Below are positions 42,521-50,659 of a stretch of 64,000 bases of DNA, one piece after another; the stretch's first letter is position 1; every line of letters starts with the position of its first letter. A program made the position numbers and the translations under genes. The notes under the pieces were generated by a model. It made no database searches, was not told the DNA's origin, and saw only the letters and a list, made by a program, of their open reading frames with translations. The stretch lies in the NCBI GenBank assembly GCA_009760855.2, contig WPIO01000171.1, positions 188,001 through 252,000 on the forward strand, written 5' to 3'. The DNA is from Cristatella mucedo. Lineage: Eukaryota > Bryozoa > Phylactolaemata > Cristatellidae.

Positions 42521-42892
42521 CATGATTTTGATGTCAGCTAACCATCGATAGTCAAACAACGGGTTTCTAATAAATATAATTCGGGAACCAAAATTAATAT
42601 GCTGACAGGTATACTCTGGGTGACACAGAGCACACTGCCTCTGCCCTTTCCTTGAAGTAAAGATGTCCGCGGATAGAATGATAAAGGAAACCTAACACAG
42701 CCAACTGCGTTAGATGTCAACGTTCGACTTCTCCATCTATGGACAACTATTACGATGGCTGTAACACAAACTATTAGTGACAGAGTAGCTGACCCCACAT
42801 TTTTAGGTAGTGGCAAGGGCAGCCGTCGATGAAAATTTAGTTAAAATATTTTGCTCAAAACGTGAGTAGTGGCTACTCCTAGATTTAAAGTA
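42521..42892. other. Intergenic sequence, no feature found
   Basis: No exon, repeat or transposon end recognised to the right of the MITE. Confidence 0.3.
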
Positions 42893-43552
42893 TGTGATGA
42901 TCTCATCACTGCTTACTGGCCTACCAGCATGTGCGATTAGGCGATTGCAGCTGGTGCAAAACTTTGCAGCTGGGCTTGTCTGTCGTGAGCGTCGCAGTTG
43001 CCACATTACACCACTTCTCGCCGACCTGCACTGGCTACCAGTCAAGCAACGGATTGACTTCAAGGTTCTATCGCTCACTTTTAGGTCACTTCATTCTTTG
43101 GCTCCAGCCTATCTCTCAGATCTACTCCCCCATCAGGCCAAGCATCGTACCACCCGCTTTTCGGAATCCAAAAGTCTACCAATACCTCGTACAAACCTCA
43201 AATCCTTTGGAGACCGTGCATTTAGTTCGTATACTCCCAAAGCTTGGAACTCCCTCCTGACCTGCGTCAGAACATCCCTTGACCTGACCACATTTAAAAA
43301 GAACTTAAAAACGCACCTATTTAGCAGAGCATTTAGTGGGTCCCAGTGATTCGTCCTTGATTTGCTTATGCGTGCTGAACCTATGCATGTAACTCCTAAC
43401 CATGTTCTTCATTTTGTTTGTCTATCAAGCATGATATTACTCACCATTCAATTGCGTTTCTTTTTGCAGCGAATATAAAGCGCCTAGAGAGAGATGGAGT
43501 TCTCTGAGGGCACTTTATAGGGTGCATTATTATTATTATTATTATTATTATG
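42893..43552 (+). mobile_element. LINE A copy
   Basis: Open ORF2 end from [20 protein letters not shown] to HLFSRAFSGSQ (about 151 codons), then UTR with a 30-nt deletion relative to other copies, stem-loop and (ATT)n. Confidence 0.9.
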
Positions 43553-43904
43553 GTCATTCGTCACCATCTCAGCAGTTTTCTTCTCAACATGCAACTGTGT
43601 GGCGTTACTGGGGAAGTTCGAACCCGTCGTCATTCACAGGCGAGTCTGGGTAAATGTTGCAACACTAAACACTCGTTCGGCCGGTTGACAGCAGTAGACA
43701 CAGATAGTGCCATAAAAAGTCGCTTCATTTCGTAGTGTAGGTAATTCGGCCGGCCTTCACCCGATCGAACTCGGCCAGCACGACCACTAGATCAAGAACA
43801 AGCTTCCCGACTTTTTTTCAGTAACGAGTCTGAATTAATGTGTCGACGAAATTGGTGATGCTGTTGTCTCAAGAGCATCGGCTCAACAACTAAAAAGTCT
43901 ATAT
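43553..43904. other. Intergenic sequence, weak exon-like signals only
   Basis: ATGCAACTGTGTGGCGTTAC opens 22 codons ending at a GTAAAT donor, and a T-rich CAG (43805-43820) could be an acceptor, but the resulting frames do not join to neighbouring exon candidates. Confidence 0.25.
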
Positions 43905-44420
43905 TTAATAATAATAATAATAATGTATTTCTATACCACTCTCGGAGAACTGGGTCTCTTTAAAAGATCCACTAAATGGTGCAGTAAACAGGTGTGTTTT
44001 AAGCTTCTTTTTAAATGTCGTTGTGTCAGGGGACGTTGTGATGTGAGTCGGTAGTGAGTTCCGGGCTTTGGGAGCATAAGAACTACAGGCAAGGTCTCCA
44101 ACGGTTTTGAGGTTTCTACAAGGTGCCGCTAAGCGATTGGAGTCAGAACAGCGGGTTAAACAACTTTTTCGCCTTGTCGAGAAGTAGTTCTGATAGGTAG
44201 GCTTTACCGTGAGAAGGAAGGAACCTGAGAGTAAGTGACAGAACCTTGAAGTCGACACGCTTCTTGATTGGGAGCCGATGCAGGTCGGGGTGAGGTGGTC
44301 GGATGCGGCAGCTGCGACGCTCACGACAGACCTAGCAGCACAGTTTTTTACCAGCTGTAAGTGCCTGATTGTACAGGGCGGTAGACCACCAAACAGTGAG
44401 TTACAGAGATGTGAAGGTTT
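43905..44420 (-). mobile_element. LINE A/C copy, diverged
   Basis: Tail complement, then ORF2 end in complement with frame intact over 173 codons in a mixed frame (KPTYQNYFSTRRKSCLT). The stem-loop is altered to CTCTCGGAGAACTGGGTCTC. Confidence 0.7.
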
Positions 44421-44489
44421 CGCCACTGCTCGTTCCAGAATCTCGCAGGACTTTTGAGATTATTCAACCGATAAAATGGCTTTCAGGTA

Positions 44490-44945
44490 ATGAAGATAAT
44501 AATAATAATAAATTTTCATAGTGCCTCAGGGAAATTAATCTCTTTCTAGGCACTAGATATTTACTGCAAAGGAAGCATGCTCGAATGGTTAGTGGTAGCA
44601 TGCTCATTGACAACCAGCATAACATGTTTAGAGATGACATGCACAGGGTCAGCATGCAAATATGATTAGTGCCAGCATGCACAGCGTCGGCACGCGTAAG
44701 CATGCAGCTTAGCTGATTTAAAAAGCTTCATTTTATATAGAGGCAGAAGAGCCTAAACGGCTACTATCACCTCATGCAGCGGGCGATAAATAATCGCCCA
44801 TTGCAGGACTCGAACCCACGTTCTGGATCGAGAAGAGCGAGCACCTTACCTTCTGGGCTAAGACCTAAAGTAGGAGGAATCGCGTGGACCCACTAAAGGC
44901 TGTTGAAAAATTGACGCCATTTTAGCTTTTTTTAAATGTCATCAA
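44490..44945 (-). mobile_element. LINE A copy split by SINE2
   Basis: Tail complement and UTR to GTCGGCACGCGTAAGCAT, SINE2, then AGGAGGAATCGCGTGGACCC (end of ORF2) to TTTTTTTAAATGTCATCAAG. Confidence 0.75.
44706..44872 (-). mobile_element. SINE2 copy inside LINE A
   Basis: CTTAGCTGATTTAAAAAGCTTC, AGAGCCTAAACGGCTACTATC, GGACTCGAACCCACG and head complement CCTTCTGGGCTAAGACC. Confidence 0.75.
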
Positions 44946-44965
44946 GTGAAATTAAATTTGCTCAG

Positions 44966-45092
44966 AACATTTATCGACACCGAAAAAGTTCTGGAAGCAG
45001 TGTCCACGAAGTCTCGATGCATGTGGCGGCAATATCTTCAAGACAACATTTCCACGGTTGTCTGCTTTCTCCAGAATGCAGTCAAAATTGAG
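44966..45092 (+). CDS. Candidate internal exon of an unidentified gene
   Basis: An acceptor (AAATTTGCTCAG) is followed by 127 nt (1 nt plus 42 codons) and a strong donor, GAG/GTGAGA. The peptide begins TFIDTEKVLEAVSTKS and ends in FLQNAVKIE, with a helical, hydrophobic second half (STVVCFL). It ends on a codon boundary, and the next candidate at 45665 begins on one, so the two join in frame. It lies right after a decayed LINE A fragment and just before another. I do not recognise the protein. Open frame plus two matched splice sites is the only evidence; chance is possible for an exon this short. Confidence 0.45.
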
Positions 45093-45117
45093 GTGAGACT
45101 AAAAGCAATTTCAGCGA

Positions 45118-45366
45118 AAACTCTGCAGCTAGGCTTGTCTGTCGTGAGCGCTACAGTTGCCACATCACACCACTTCTCGCCGACCTGCACTGGCTCCCAG
45201 TCAAGCAACGCATCGACTTCAAGCTCTTGTATCACTAACTTTCAGGTCCCTTCATTCTTTGGCCATTCATCCTATCTCTCATACCTTTCTCCGTAAAGCG
45301 CCTAGAAAGAGATTTAGTTCTCTGAGAGCTGTCTATCAAATGTATTATCATCATTATTATTATTCA
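45118..45366 (+). mobile_element. LINE A fragment with internal deletion
   Basis: TCTGCAGCTAGGCTTGTCTG to CATTCTTTGG, then a jump straight to the tail (GTAAAGCGCCTAGAAAGAGA) and (ATT)n. It starts 25 bp after the donor of the exon at 44966-45092. Confidence 0.8.
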
Positions 45367-45664
45367 AATATCGGACTGTACCGCAAGGGAGCGTGCTCGA
45401 GGGAGCTAGAATTCACAGCATGGCGATCTACGAGGGGTCGCAGCTGCGCCAAGAGGCTGAAATTATAGCACTGCTGTTGCGCTCAAGCTAAGGTATTTGG
45501 AGCAGCCGCGTTTGACAGCATTTCCAACCATGGTGCTCTAACAGAGGTACTGGGCAGGACCGTGAAAGCGGTGGCGCGTTTTGATTAGCTGGTCTAACTG
45601 CAAATAAAATCCTTCGTTACGACGGCAACGTCTGCTGCTGCCGCGTCGCCGTTGCGTCGTACAG

Positions 45665-45724
45665 GCGTCCAATATAACGTTGGCTCGCCATTACTTCTCG
45701 GGCTATTGGATCTTCATGAAGCCG
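45665..45724 (+). CDS. Candidate 60-nt internal exon, same gene as 44966-45092
   Basis: The acceptor GCGTCGTACAG and the near-perfect donor CCG/GTAAGT bound exactly 20 codons, reading ASNITLARHYFSGYWIFMKP. The phase (0 in, 0 out) matches the end of the exon at 44966-45092, giving NAVKIE-ASNITLARHY across the junction. In another frame the same bases read SPLLLGLLDLHEA, which superficially looks like an armadillo helix; I prefer the phase-compatible frame. Identity is unknown. Confidence 0.42.
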
Positions 45725-45810
45725 GTAAGTGCTGTACTGGGTTGGCTTGACTTGGATGCGATCTGCAGTTAAACTTAACCAACGACCGTTACGCACAAGT
45801 TACGTTGCGC

Positions 45811-45818
45811 TTTTATAG
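45811..45818 (-). promoter_or_regulatory. TATA-like box on the minus strand
   Basis: CTCCTATAAAAGCGC on the minus strand, at the edge of the GC-rich patch at 45.8-46.3 kb. No minus-strand exon is known just downstream, so the role is uncertain. Confidence 0.25.
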
Positions 45819-45822
45819 GAGA

Positions 45823-45856
45823 GCCGTCTCAAGCTACTGCTGGAGCTTGAGACGGC
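45823..45856. repeat. Perfect 13-bp inverted repeat with 8-nt loop
   Basis: GCCGTCTCAAGCT / AGCTTGAGACGGC around ACTGCTGG, adjacent to the TATA-like box. GC-rich and in single-copy sequence, unlike the LINE-borne fold-backs. Confidence 0.9.
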
Positions 45857-45859
45857 GGC

Positions 45860-46316
45860 CCAGCTCGCGCCTCGGCGTTAAGCCGAGCCCGTCTGGCGCC
45901 AAGGATAGCTCTGATTGGTAAGGCTCGCGAGCGCCGGCGAGTTCGTGCTCGATGCCCACCGGAGGACGTCTGCTCTGAGCCAGCTCTAACCTCTACTAGT
46001 TAATACCGTCATGCGCTTGCCTCGTGGAGAGATTTCGCGCATTTCGCACAGGTAGGCATCGACTGGCGGCGACCTCGCGGAAGCCTCGGCGGCTTCGGAA
46101 TCTCCGCGTCGACGTCGCCGCTGCTGACGCGAGTGGCGCACCGCCCGCTGCTTCGTTTTCGGCACGTCTCCCTTTCGCCCGTTTCTCGATCTGAGAAGCC
46201 GCGCAGCGGCTGGCCACCGCGACGCGGCGCTCCGATCGGCGATCGTCCACACCCTCTGGTTTCTCGCAATTGACCGTCGCGTCCATATAGGGTGCCGCCG
46301 TAGCGTCCGCGCAGCG
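45860..46316. other. GC- and CpG-rich patch, interrupted by the MULE
   Basis: All three minus frames stay open for 100-160 codons, which reflects base composition (few A/T stops). The minus reading ending in YLCEMREISPRGKRMTVLTS has a mildly protein-like end. The sequence resumes at 48394 after the MULE. It could be a CpG-island promoter or a coding exon; undecided. Confidence 0.35.
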
Positions 46317-46326
46317 CCACCGCTGG

Positions 46327-46475
46327 TAACCGGACAATTCGCTGCCGGACAATTCGGAGTGGATAATTCGGAGCGGATTATTCGGCGTAGGACAATTCGG
46401 ACCAGGACAATTCGGGACCAAAAAACGGGTAATTCGGAGTGGAAATTTGGAGCAGACAATTTGCAATATATTCAT
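46327..46475 (+). repeat. Left terminal/subterminal repeat block of the MULE
   Basis: About eight imperfect copies of a 12-16 bp unit around GGACAATTCGG or GGATAATTCGG, starting GGTAACCGGACAATTCG. The right end carries the same units inverted. Such arrays are typical transposase-binding regions of MULE ends. Confidence 0.8.
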
Positions 46476-46789
46476 TTTTTATATTTTAAACGCAGTATAA
46501 ACACGCTTTCATTTAGTGAGTACATAGTTTTGAAACCTAGACGCTTTTAACTAACCAAGACATTTAATTACACAAGAAGTGAGTACATAGTAGCTAGGGG
46601 GATCAGTGTATATAAGCATGACTGAAAAGGTCAGTGGACAGACACCTTTGGAACTTTAAACTTGCAAGTCCAGCATCATAGTCTGTGAGAAATTATGGAT
46701 TGCAGTTAGTTATTTCGATAGTTTTAGTTTTTGTTTTCTATTTAAATTTTAACTATCCTATGCATAAATAAGTAAAGAGACTCATAGAA

Positions 46790-48126
46790 ATGACTTTAAA
46801 ATTTGTAGAATCAGAGAAAGGAAAGCGAATGCTGGTTTACGAAGGTTATCTTTATCAAATGGAAAGAAAAACTGAACAGAAAGAGATATGGAGATGCTGC
46901 GATCGTTCCTGCAAAGGTCGCTGTCATACAGCGAATGGAGCGATAATGAAACCGCCATCTCAACATTCGTACGCAGCATCTACTGGTCAACTTGAAACAA
47001 CTTGAGTCCGATCAACCGTTAAACGACGTGCAGAAGAACCAGCAAGAGGGATTGTCCAGGCAGCAATAAAAAATTTGAGTCCAGCAGCACAAGCAACTGT
47101 ACCAAAAACCGAAGCGATCAAACGCAACATCAGAAGATATCGTCAGCTTCCACCTCAGATCAAAAATAATCTTCCAGCTGAACTTCAGTTTACGACGAAT
47201 GGTCGACCTTTCCTGCGACATGATATTGACTTTAAATTGTTCGCAGCGGCGGAAGATCTTCAATTCCTAAGTGGATGCAGAGTGTGGTTAGCCGACGGAA
47301 CTTTTAAAGTGAGTCCAGCTGAATATACACAACTGTACACTATTCATGGAACACGTGACGGCATCAAAATTCCATGCGTCTTCGCTTTACTGCCAAATAA
47401 AACGGAAACTACTTACACAGCTTTGTTGATGAAATTGAAAGAGATTGAACCTCGATTACAACCACACGCCGTCAGAACCGACTTCAAAAAACAGCAATGA
47501 ATGCGTTCACAGGCGTCTTCCAGCCACAGATTCACGGCTGCCATTTCAATTTTGGACAATGCATCTGGCGTAAAGTTCGAGAGTATGGATACGCAGGGAG
47601 ATACAACACCGAACCCGAATATGCGATGCACATCCGAATACTGGTCGCTCTGGCTTTTGTTCCAAGCAACGATAAAGTTCGTGTTTATGAAGAACTGATA
47701 GAGCTCGATTCATTTCCAGAAGTTGACCAACTACTCAACTACTTCGAAGACACTTTCATTGAAAGAAGACGACGACGACAACGAGCTGTTGCTCTGTTTT
47801 CATCCGACATCTAGGATTGCTACCAAGCTATGCTTGACGATACTCCTCGAACTAACAACGCACTGGAAGGATGGCACAGTGCATTTGCACAGTCAGTACA
47901 AATTGCTCACCCAACTCTGCCGAAGTTGATAGTAAAACTTCAGAAGGAACAGAACACAAATCAACTGGTCGTCGAACGTCTACTTGCTGGTGAAGATCCT
48001 CCTCTGAGGAAAAAGAAATATCGAGATCCGGATCGTCGATTGCGCACGATTGTTTTAGATTACGAAAATTGTTCATCAATTGATTACTTGCACAGATGTA
48101 GTCGCAACATTAGTTTAATGGATTAA
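46790..48126 (+). pseudogene. MULE transposase with FLYWCH zinc finger, broken by two stops and one frameshift
   Basis: The reading starts at ATG 46790 with a FLYWCH-type finger: FVESEKGKRMLVYEGYLYQM, W-x-C-C, then C-x-G-x-C. The usual closing HxH is HSY, so the last zinc ligand is lost. An in-frame TGA at 47003-47005 interrupts the linker; the same frame then continues to 47500 with the first catalytic Asp in ADGTF (codon 47294) and the second in RTDF (codon 47480). Just after that, one base is missing and the frame changes (47484-47500). The next segment carries the conserved GCHFNFGQCIWRKV region, ends at TAG 47812-47814, and resumes with the catalytic Glu in NNALEGWH (codon 47866). All three DDE residues survive. 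The damage is light, suggesting a fairly recent insertion, unable to move without a helper. Confidence 0.85.
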
Positions 48127-48296
48127 CATTTAGTATACTGGCAACATTTCAAAAATGTGATTTTGTGCAAGAGTTGCTGGTATTTGCTATGACTTTTTTT
48201 GTAGTAAGTTAAATAAACTTTACTTTATACGGTATTATAGTTCTATTAAACATGATTAATAGAAAAATTGGTTTTAATTTTAAATAGATATGCTTT

Positions 48297-48383
48297 AAAT
48301 ATCCTGCTCCGCGTTGTCCGCTCCAAATTATCCGCCACGATTTGTCCTCTCCGAATTGTCCTTCACCGAATTGCCTTAGAACC
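48297..48383 (-). repeat. Right terminal/subterminal repeat block of the MULE
   Basis: Five or six copies of the inverted unit (CCGAATTGTCC, CCAAATTATCC, CGATTTGTCC), ending TTGCCTTAGAACC next to the target duplication. It is shorter than the left block and more diverged, so the ends are asymmetric. Confidence 0.75.
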
Positions 48384-48539
48384 CCACCGCTGGGTCTTTC
48401 GAAAGCCGGCCAGTGCTCAGCGGAGTCCTACCGACAATCAAATTCGTGTAAAGTTGTTTTACCAGCGAGCAATGTTTTATATTAAACACTATTATCTAAC
48501 TGTTAAATTATTAAATTATAATTACTAAACAATTTTATA

Positions 48540-48652
48540 TGTCCACTCACTATTCGATCGCATTTCCTTTGCAGCAAATGTAAGGCACCTAAAAAGAGAT
48601 TGAGTTCTCTGACGGCGCTTTATCAAGTGTATTATTATTATTATTATTATTA
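48540..48652 (+). mobile_element. LINE A 3' tail, solo
   Basis: TCCACTCACTATTCGATCGC, GTAAGGCACCTAAAAAGAGA, CTCTGACGGCGCTTTATCAA and (ATT)n. Confidence 0.8.
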
Positions 48653-49369
48653 AAGAAGTCGGTCATTTTTCAATGAATTTGTGAAAGAAACATCTCTGTA
48701 GCAGTGATTATGAGCGTGAGCCCAGCACGGCAGCAGCCTTGACCCCGCGCGTGCGTGTTAGCGTCTGCCGCGAAGCTGATCGCACGAAGCATATCGACAC
48801 GCGAAGGCCGCTAGCCCCCATCGGCGCGCATCCGCGAAGGAAGGGGCTGCGTAGGGAGTTCGCGGGGTGGCAAAGACGGTAGCGCGGTTGATCTCTGTCT
48901 GACCTTGAGCGCGGGTAGGCAGTTTCGAGCGCCCGCATCGGTTGCTCAACTCTCTCGGTCGGCAGTCGGACTAGTTAGGGAGGCAGCCTAACTTTTGTCT
49001 CAGATGACGGGGTTTATCGTTAATTGGTGCTCAGAAATGGCTTCTCGACGCGTCGGCCTGGTTAGTCGCAAATGTTAACTCCTCAGCAGGCTACGCAGCT
49101 GGATTAGCGTGCCTGTCGCTCATTTTAGATGTTGCTATTTCCCTTCTGGCTTTCCGAAAGCTCTTTTCCTGCAGTAGAGATGCGAAGAAATTCTGTGGTG
49201 CGCACTCGTTGACCTAGTGGTTTCTAGATATGCTCTGTCTACATATACACTGCGTAGATAAACACCGCACCCCTAAGCTTACCTGTTCCTTAATTGCAAT
49301 CATACCGGCCTCTCAGACGGTCTGCCGGGTATAAGCGGCGGTGGGCGTAACTGCTTTTTATTTCACTAG
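48653..49369. other. GC-rich single-copy sequence before the channel-like exon
   Basis: CpG-dense to about 49060 with compositional minus-strand ORFs (76 and 63 codons), then ordinary sequence. It resembles a promoter/CpG island in position and composition; no TATA box or confident exon. Confidence 0.3.
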
Positions 49370-49529
49370 AAAGCTCAGAAAAGACCTGGTAGAACCAACC
49401 GTTGGGCAACGCGGAAGAGTTGGTAATTTTTTTATTGACCCCACGGAAAGCTATTTTTACATCTGGGCAATAAGCGTTACCTTAATATTGCTCATGTTGC
49501 TGCGTGACCATTATTCCTTTTCAAATTAG
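49370..49529 (+). CDS. Candidate exon resembling the S1 region of a cyclic-nucleotide-gated channel
   Basis: A good acceptor (CTGCTTTTTATTTCACTAG) opens a frame that starts KLRKDLVEPTVGQRG and continues with NFFIDPTESYFYIWAIS, then VTLILLMLL, before a stop at 49527-49529. CNG channels have, just before and within the first membrane helix, a motif of the type (F/V)-I-D-P-x-G-x-x-Y-Y-x-W followed by a hydrophobic segment. FFIDPTESYFYIW plus the following helix fits it well, though Glu replaces the usual Gly. The helix should continue into a YN(W/L) motif in the next exon; a weak donor (GTGACC) lies at 49504. It is either a spliced exon with that donor or a broken gene fragment. The family call is by eye. 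Confidence 0.42.
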
Positions 49530-49661
49530 CTTTTTTGAAAAGGATTATGATGATGCGCTTTTTACTAACCCAATTTCAATGGAAAAGCAAACGGACCAAT
49601 TGACGTCTTGTGATTCATATTCAGTCTCACTGAACAGCTAATGAATTAAAACGATCGTGCA

Positions 49662-49667
49662 TTTATT
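49662..49667 (-). terminator. Polyadenylation signal AATAAA of the minus-strand terminal exon
   Basis: AATAAA on the minus strand (TTTATT on the plus), 115 nt downstream of the TGA at 49781-49783, inside AT-rich single-copy sequence. Its position relative to an independently predicted stop supports a real 3' UTR. Confidence 0.5.
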
Positions 49668-49780
49668 TTGATTTTGGAAAATAGTGAGTGACGCTTTCTC
49701 CAACCATTATTTACATACTTTCATCTACAATGTAACTCCTTGAGCTGAGATGTCAGAAGTTCTATAGTAAGACCAATGTC

Positions 49781-49974
49781 TCAGATAAGATCGCTGAGGT
49801 CTTTCAGGTTTGGAAAGTATGGCTTTCTCGCCGCAGAAAGAGAAATGTAGGAATCTTCTGGATCATCTTGAATCTTCCCTTCTGGCTGCTCTGACTTGAT
49901 GCTCTCTGCAGAAGATGGCTGATTTGTCGGCGAAGGGATACGAACGGAGAGCTCCGAGGTAGTCGGGACTGGGG
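49781..49974 (-). CDS. 3'-terminal coding exon of an unidentified gene
   Basis: On the minus strand, an acceptor (CATTCCTTCATCCATAG) is followed by 2 nt, 63 codons and TGA (49783-49781). The sequence is Ser/Pro/Glu-rich (RIPSPTNQPSSAESIKSEQ) and ends SYISLSAARK then PYFPNLKDLSDLI. It is not ATG-initiated, so it appears in no ORF of useful length. A polyadenylation signal lies 115 nt after the stop. The low-complexity, charged tail ending in a short hydrophobic motif suggests a disordered C-terminus. Upstream exons would lie to the right; the minus-strand exons at 63.5-64.0 kb are candidates, but the phase (this exon needs 1 nt from its predecessor; the 63477 exon supplies 2) rules out direct joining. 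Confidence 0.55.
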
Positions 49975-50102
49975 CTATGGATGAAGGAATGTGTGCGTGC
50001 TTTATAAAGGCGAACTCTGGCCAGTTAGTTCAACACGGAGGAATAGCAGTTGCTTGAGTGTTTAGTCGGTTGCCTCCAATTTCTTGGAATAGTGCACTCC
50101 GT

Positions 50103-50218
<116 letters not shown>

Positions 50219-50507
50219 GTCATTCCACCTAAATTAAAGAATCCATAAAAAAAAACATTTTTCCTGTCGCCGATTATAGGGCAAGAAACTCTATCTAGGG
50301 AGCAGCAATCGCTCACTTTAGCTTCAAATAATATTAACATCAAATATTACTATTCAACATTTTCTTACGCTGCGAAGTACATTAAAATGCTCGTTGTAGG
50401 CACCGTAGCTGTTAAACTTGGATGGACTCTCCAGTAGCGTTACATCCGTCTAACTCTCATTATTTTGAGTTTCTGCACATCGGGTGATATATGTTAATTG
50501 GGATGCC

Positions 50508-50645
50508 GAGCTGGTTTGGTCTAGCGGTTAAGGTGCTCGCCCCAACCAAGGTCTGACTGAGGTCGTGGGCTCAAGCCCCGAGGCATATGTGAAGCGCCTG
50601 AATAGAGATTAGGTTCTTTTGGGGCGCTATATAAATGAATTATTC
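50508..50645 (+). mobile_element. SINE1, best full copy
   Basis: The tRNA-like head starts GAGCTGGTTTGGTCTAGCGG with A-box TGGTCTAGCGGTTAAGG; B-box is GGTCGTGGGCTCAAGCC. Then comes CATATGTGAAGCGCCTGAATA, GAGATTAGGTTCTTTTGGGG and CGCTATATAAATGAATTATT. From GAAGCGCC onward it matches the LINE A stem-loop tail position for position in most places. Pol III transcription from the A/B boxes is expected for such elements. Confidence 0.88.
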
Positions 50646-50659
50646 TTAAGAGTCATCAC

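Larger units (their letters stand above)
46317..48393 (+). mobile_element. Mutator-like DNA transposon (MULE, FLYWCH/Phantom type)
   Basis: The element is bounded by a direct repeat CCACCGCTGG at 46317-46326 and 48384-48393 (8-10 bp; the exact size is blurred because GG is also the likely element end). Inside lie inverted ends built from repeated GGACAATTCGG-like units and a single transposase reading direction. About 2.06 kb separates the target-site copies, a usual length for compact MULEs. 8-10 bp target duplications, long repetitive ends, a FLYWCH finger and a DGTF/FE-type DDE core are all MULE hallmarks. Removal leaves a GC-rich flank continuous on both sides (GCAGCG...GTCTTTCG), so it inserted into the GC-rich 45.8-46.3 kb patch. 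Confidence 0.88.

Noticed and set aside
43553-43904. Plus-strand mini exons (MQLCGVTGEVRTRRH and NESELMCRRNW)
   Set aside because: Joining them to the exon at 44966 creates a stop codon, and there is no other support.
45653-45724. Armadillo-like reading SPLLLGLLDLHEA
   Set aside because: It is on the wrong strand for the RAP1GDS1-like gene and does not join the phase-0 donor at 45092; the alternative frame of the same bases does.
45986-46475. Three overlapping minus-strand ORFs of 100-159 codons
   Set aside because: All three frames are open, which is explained by high GC content, and two run into the MULE end repeats.
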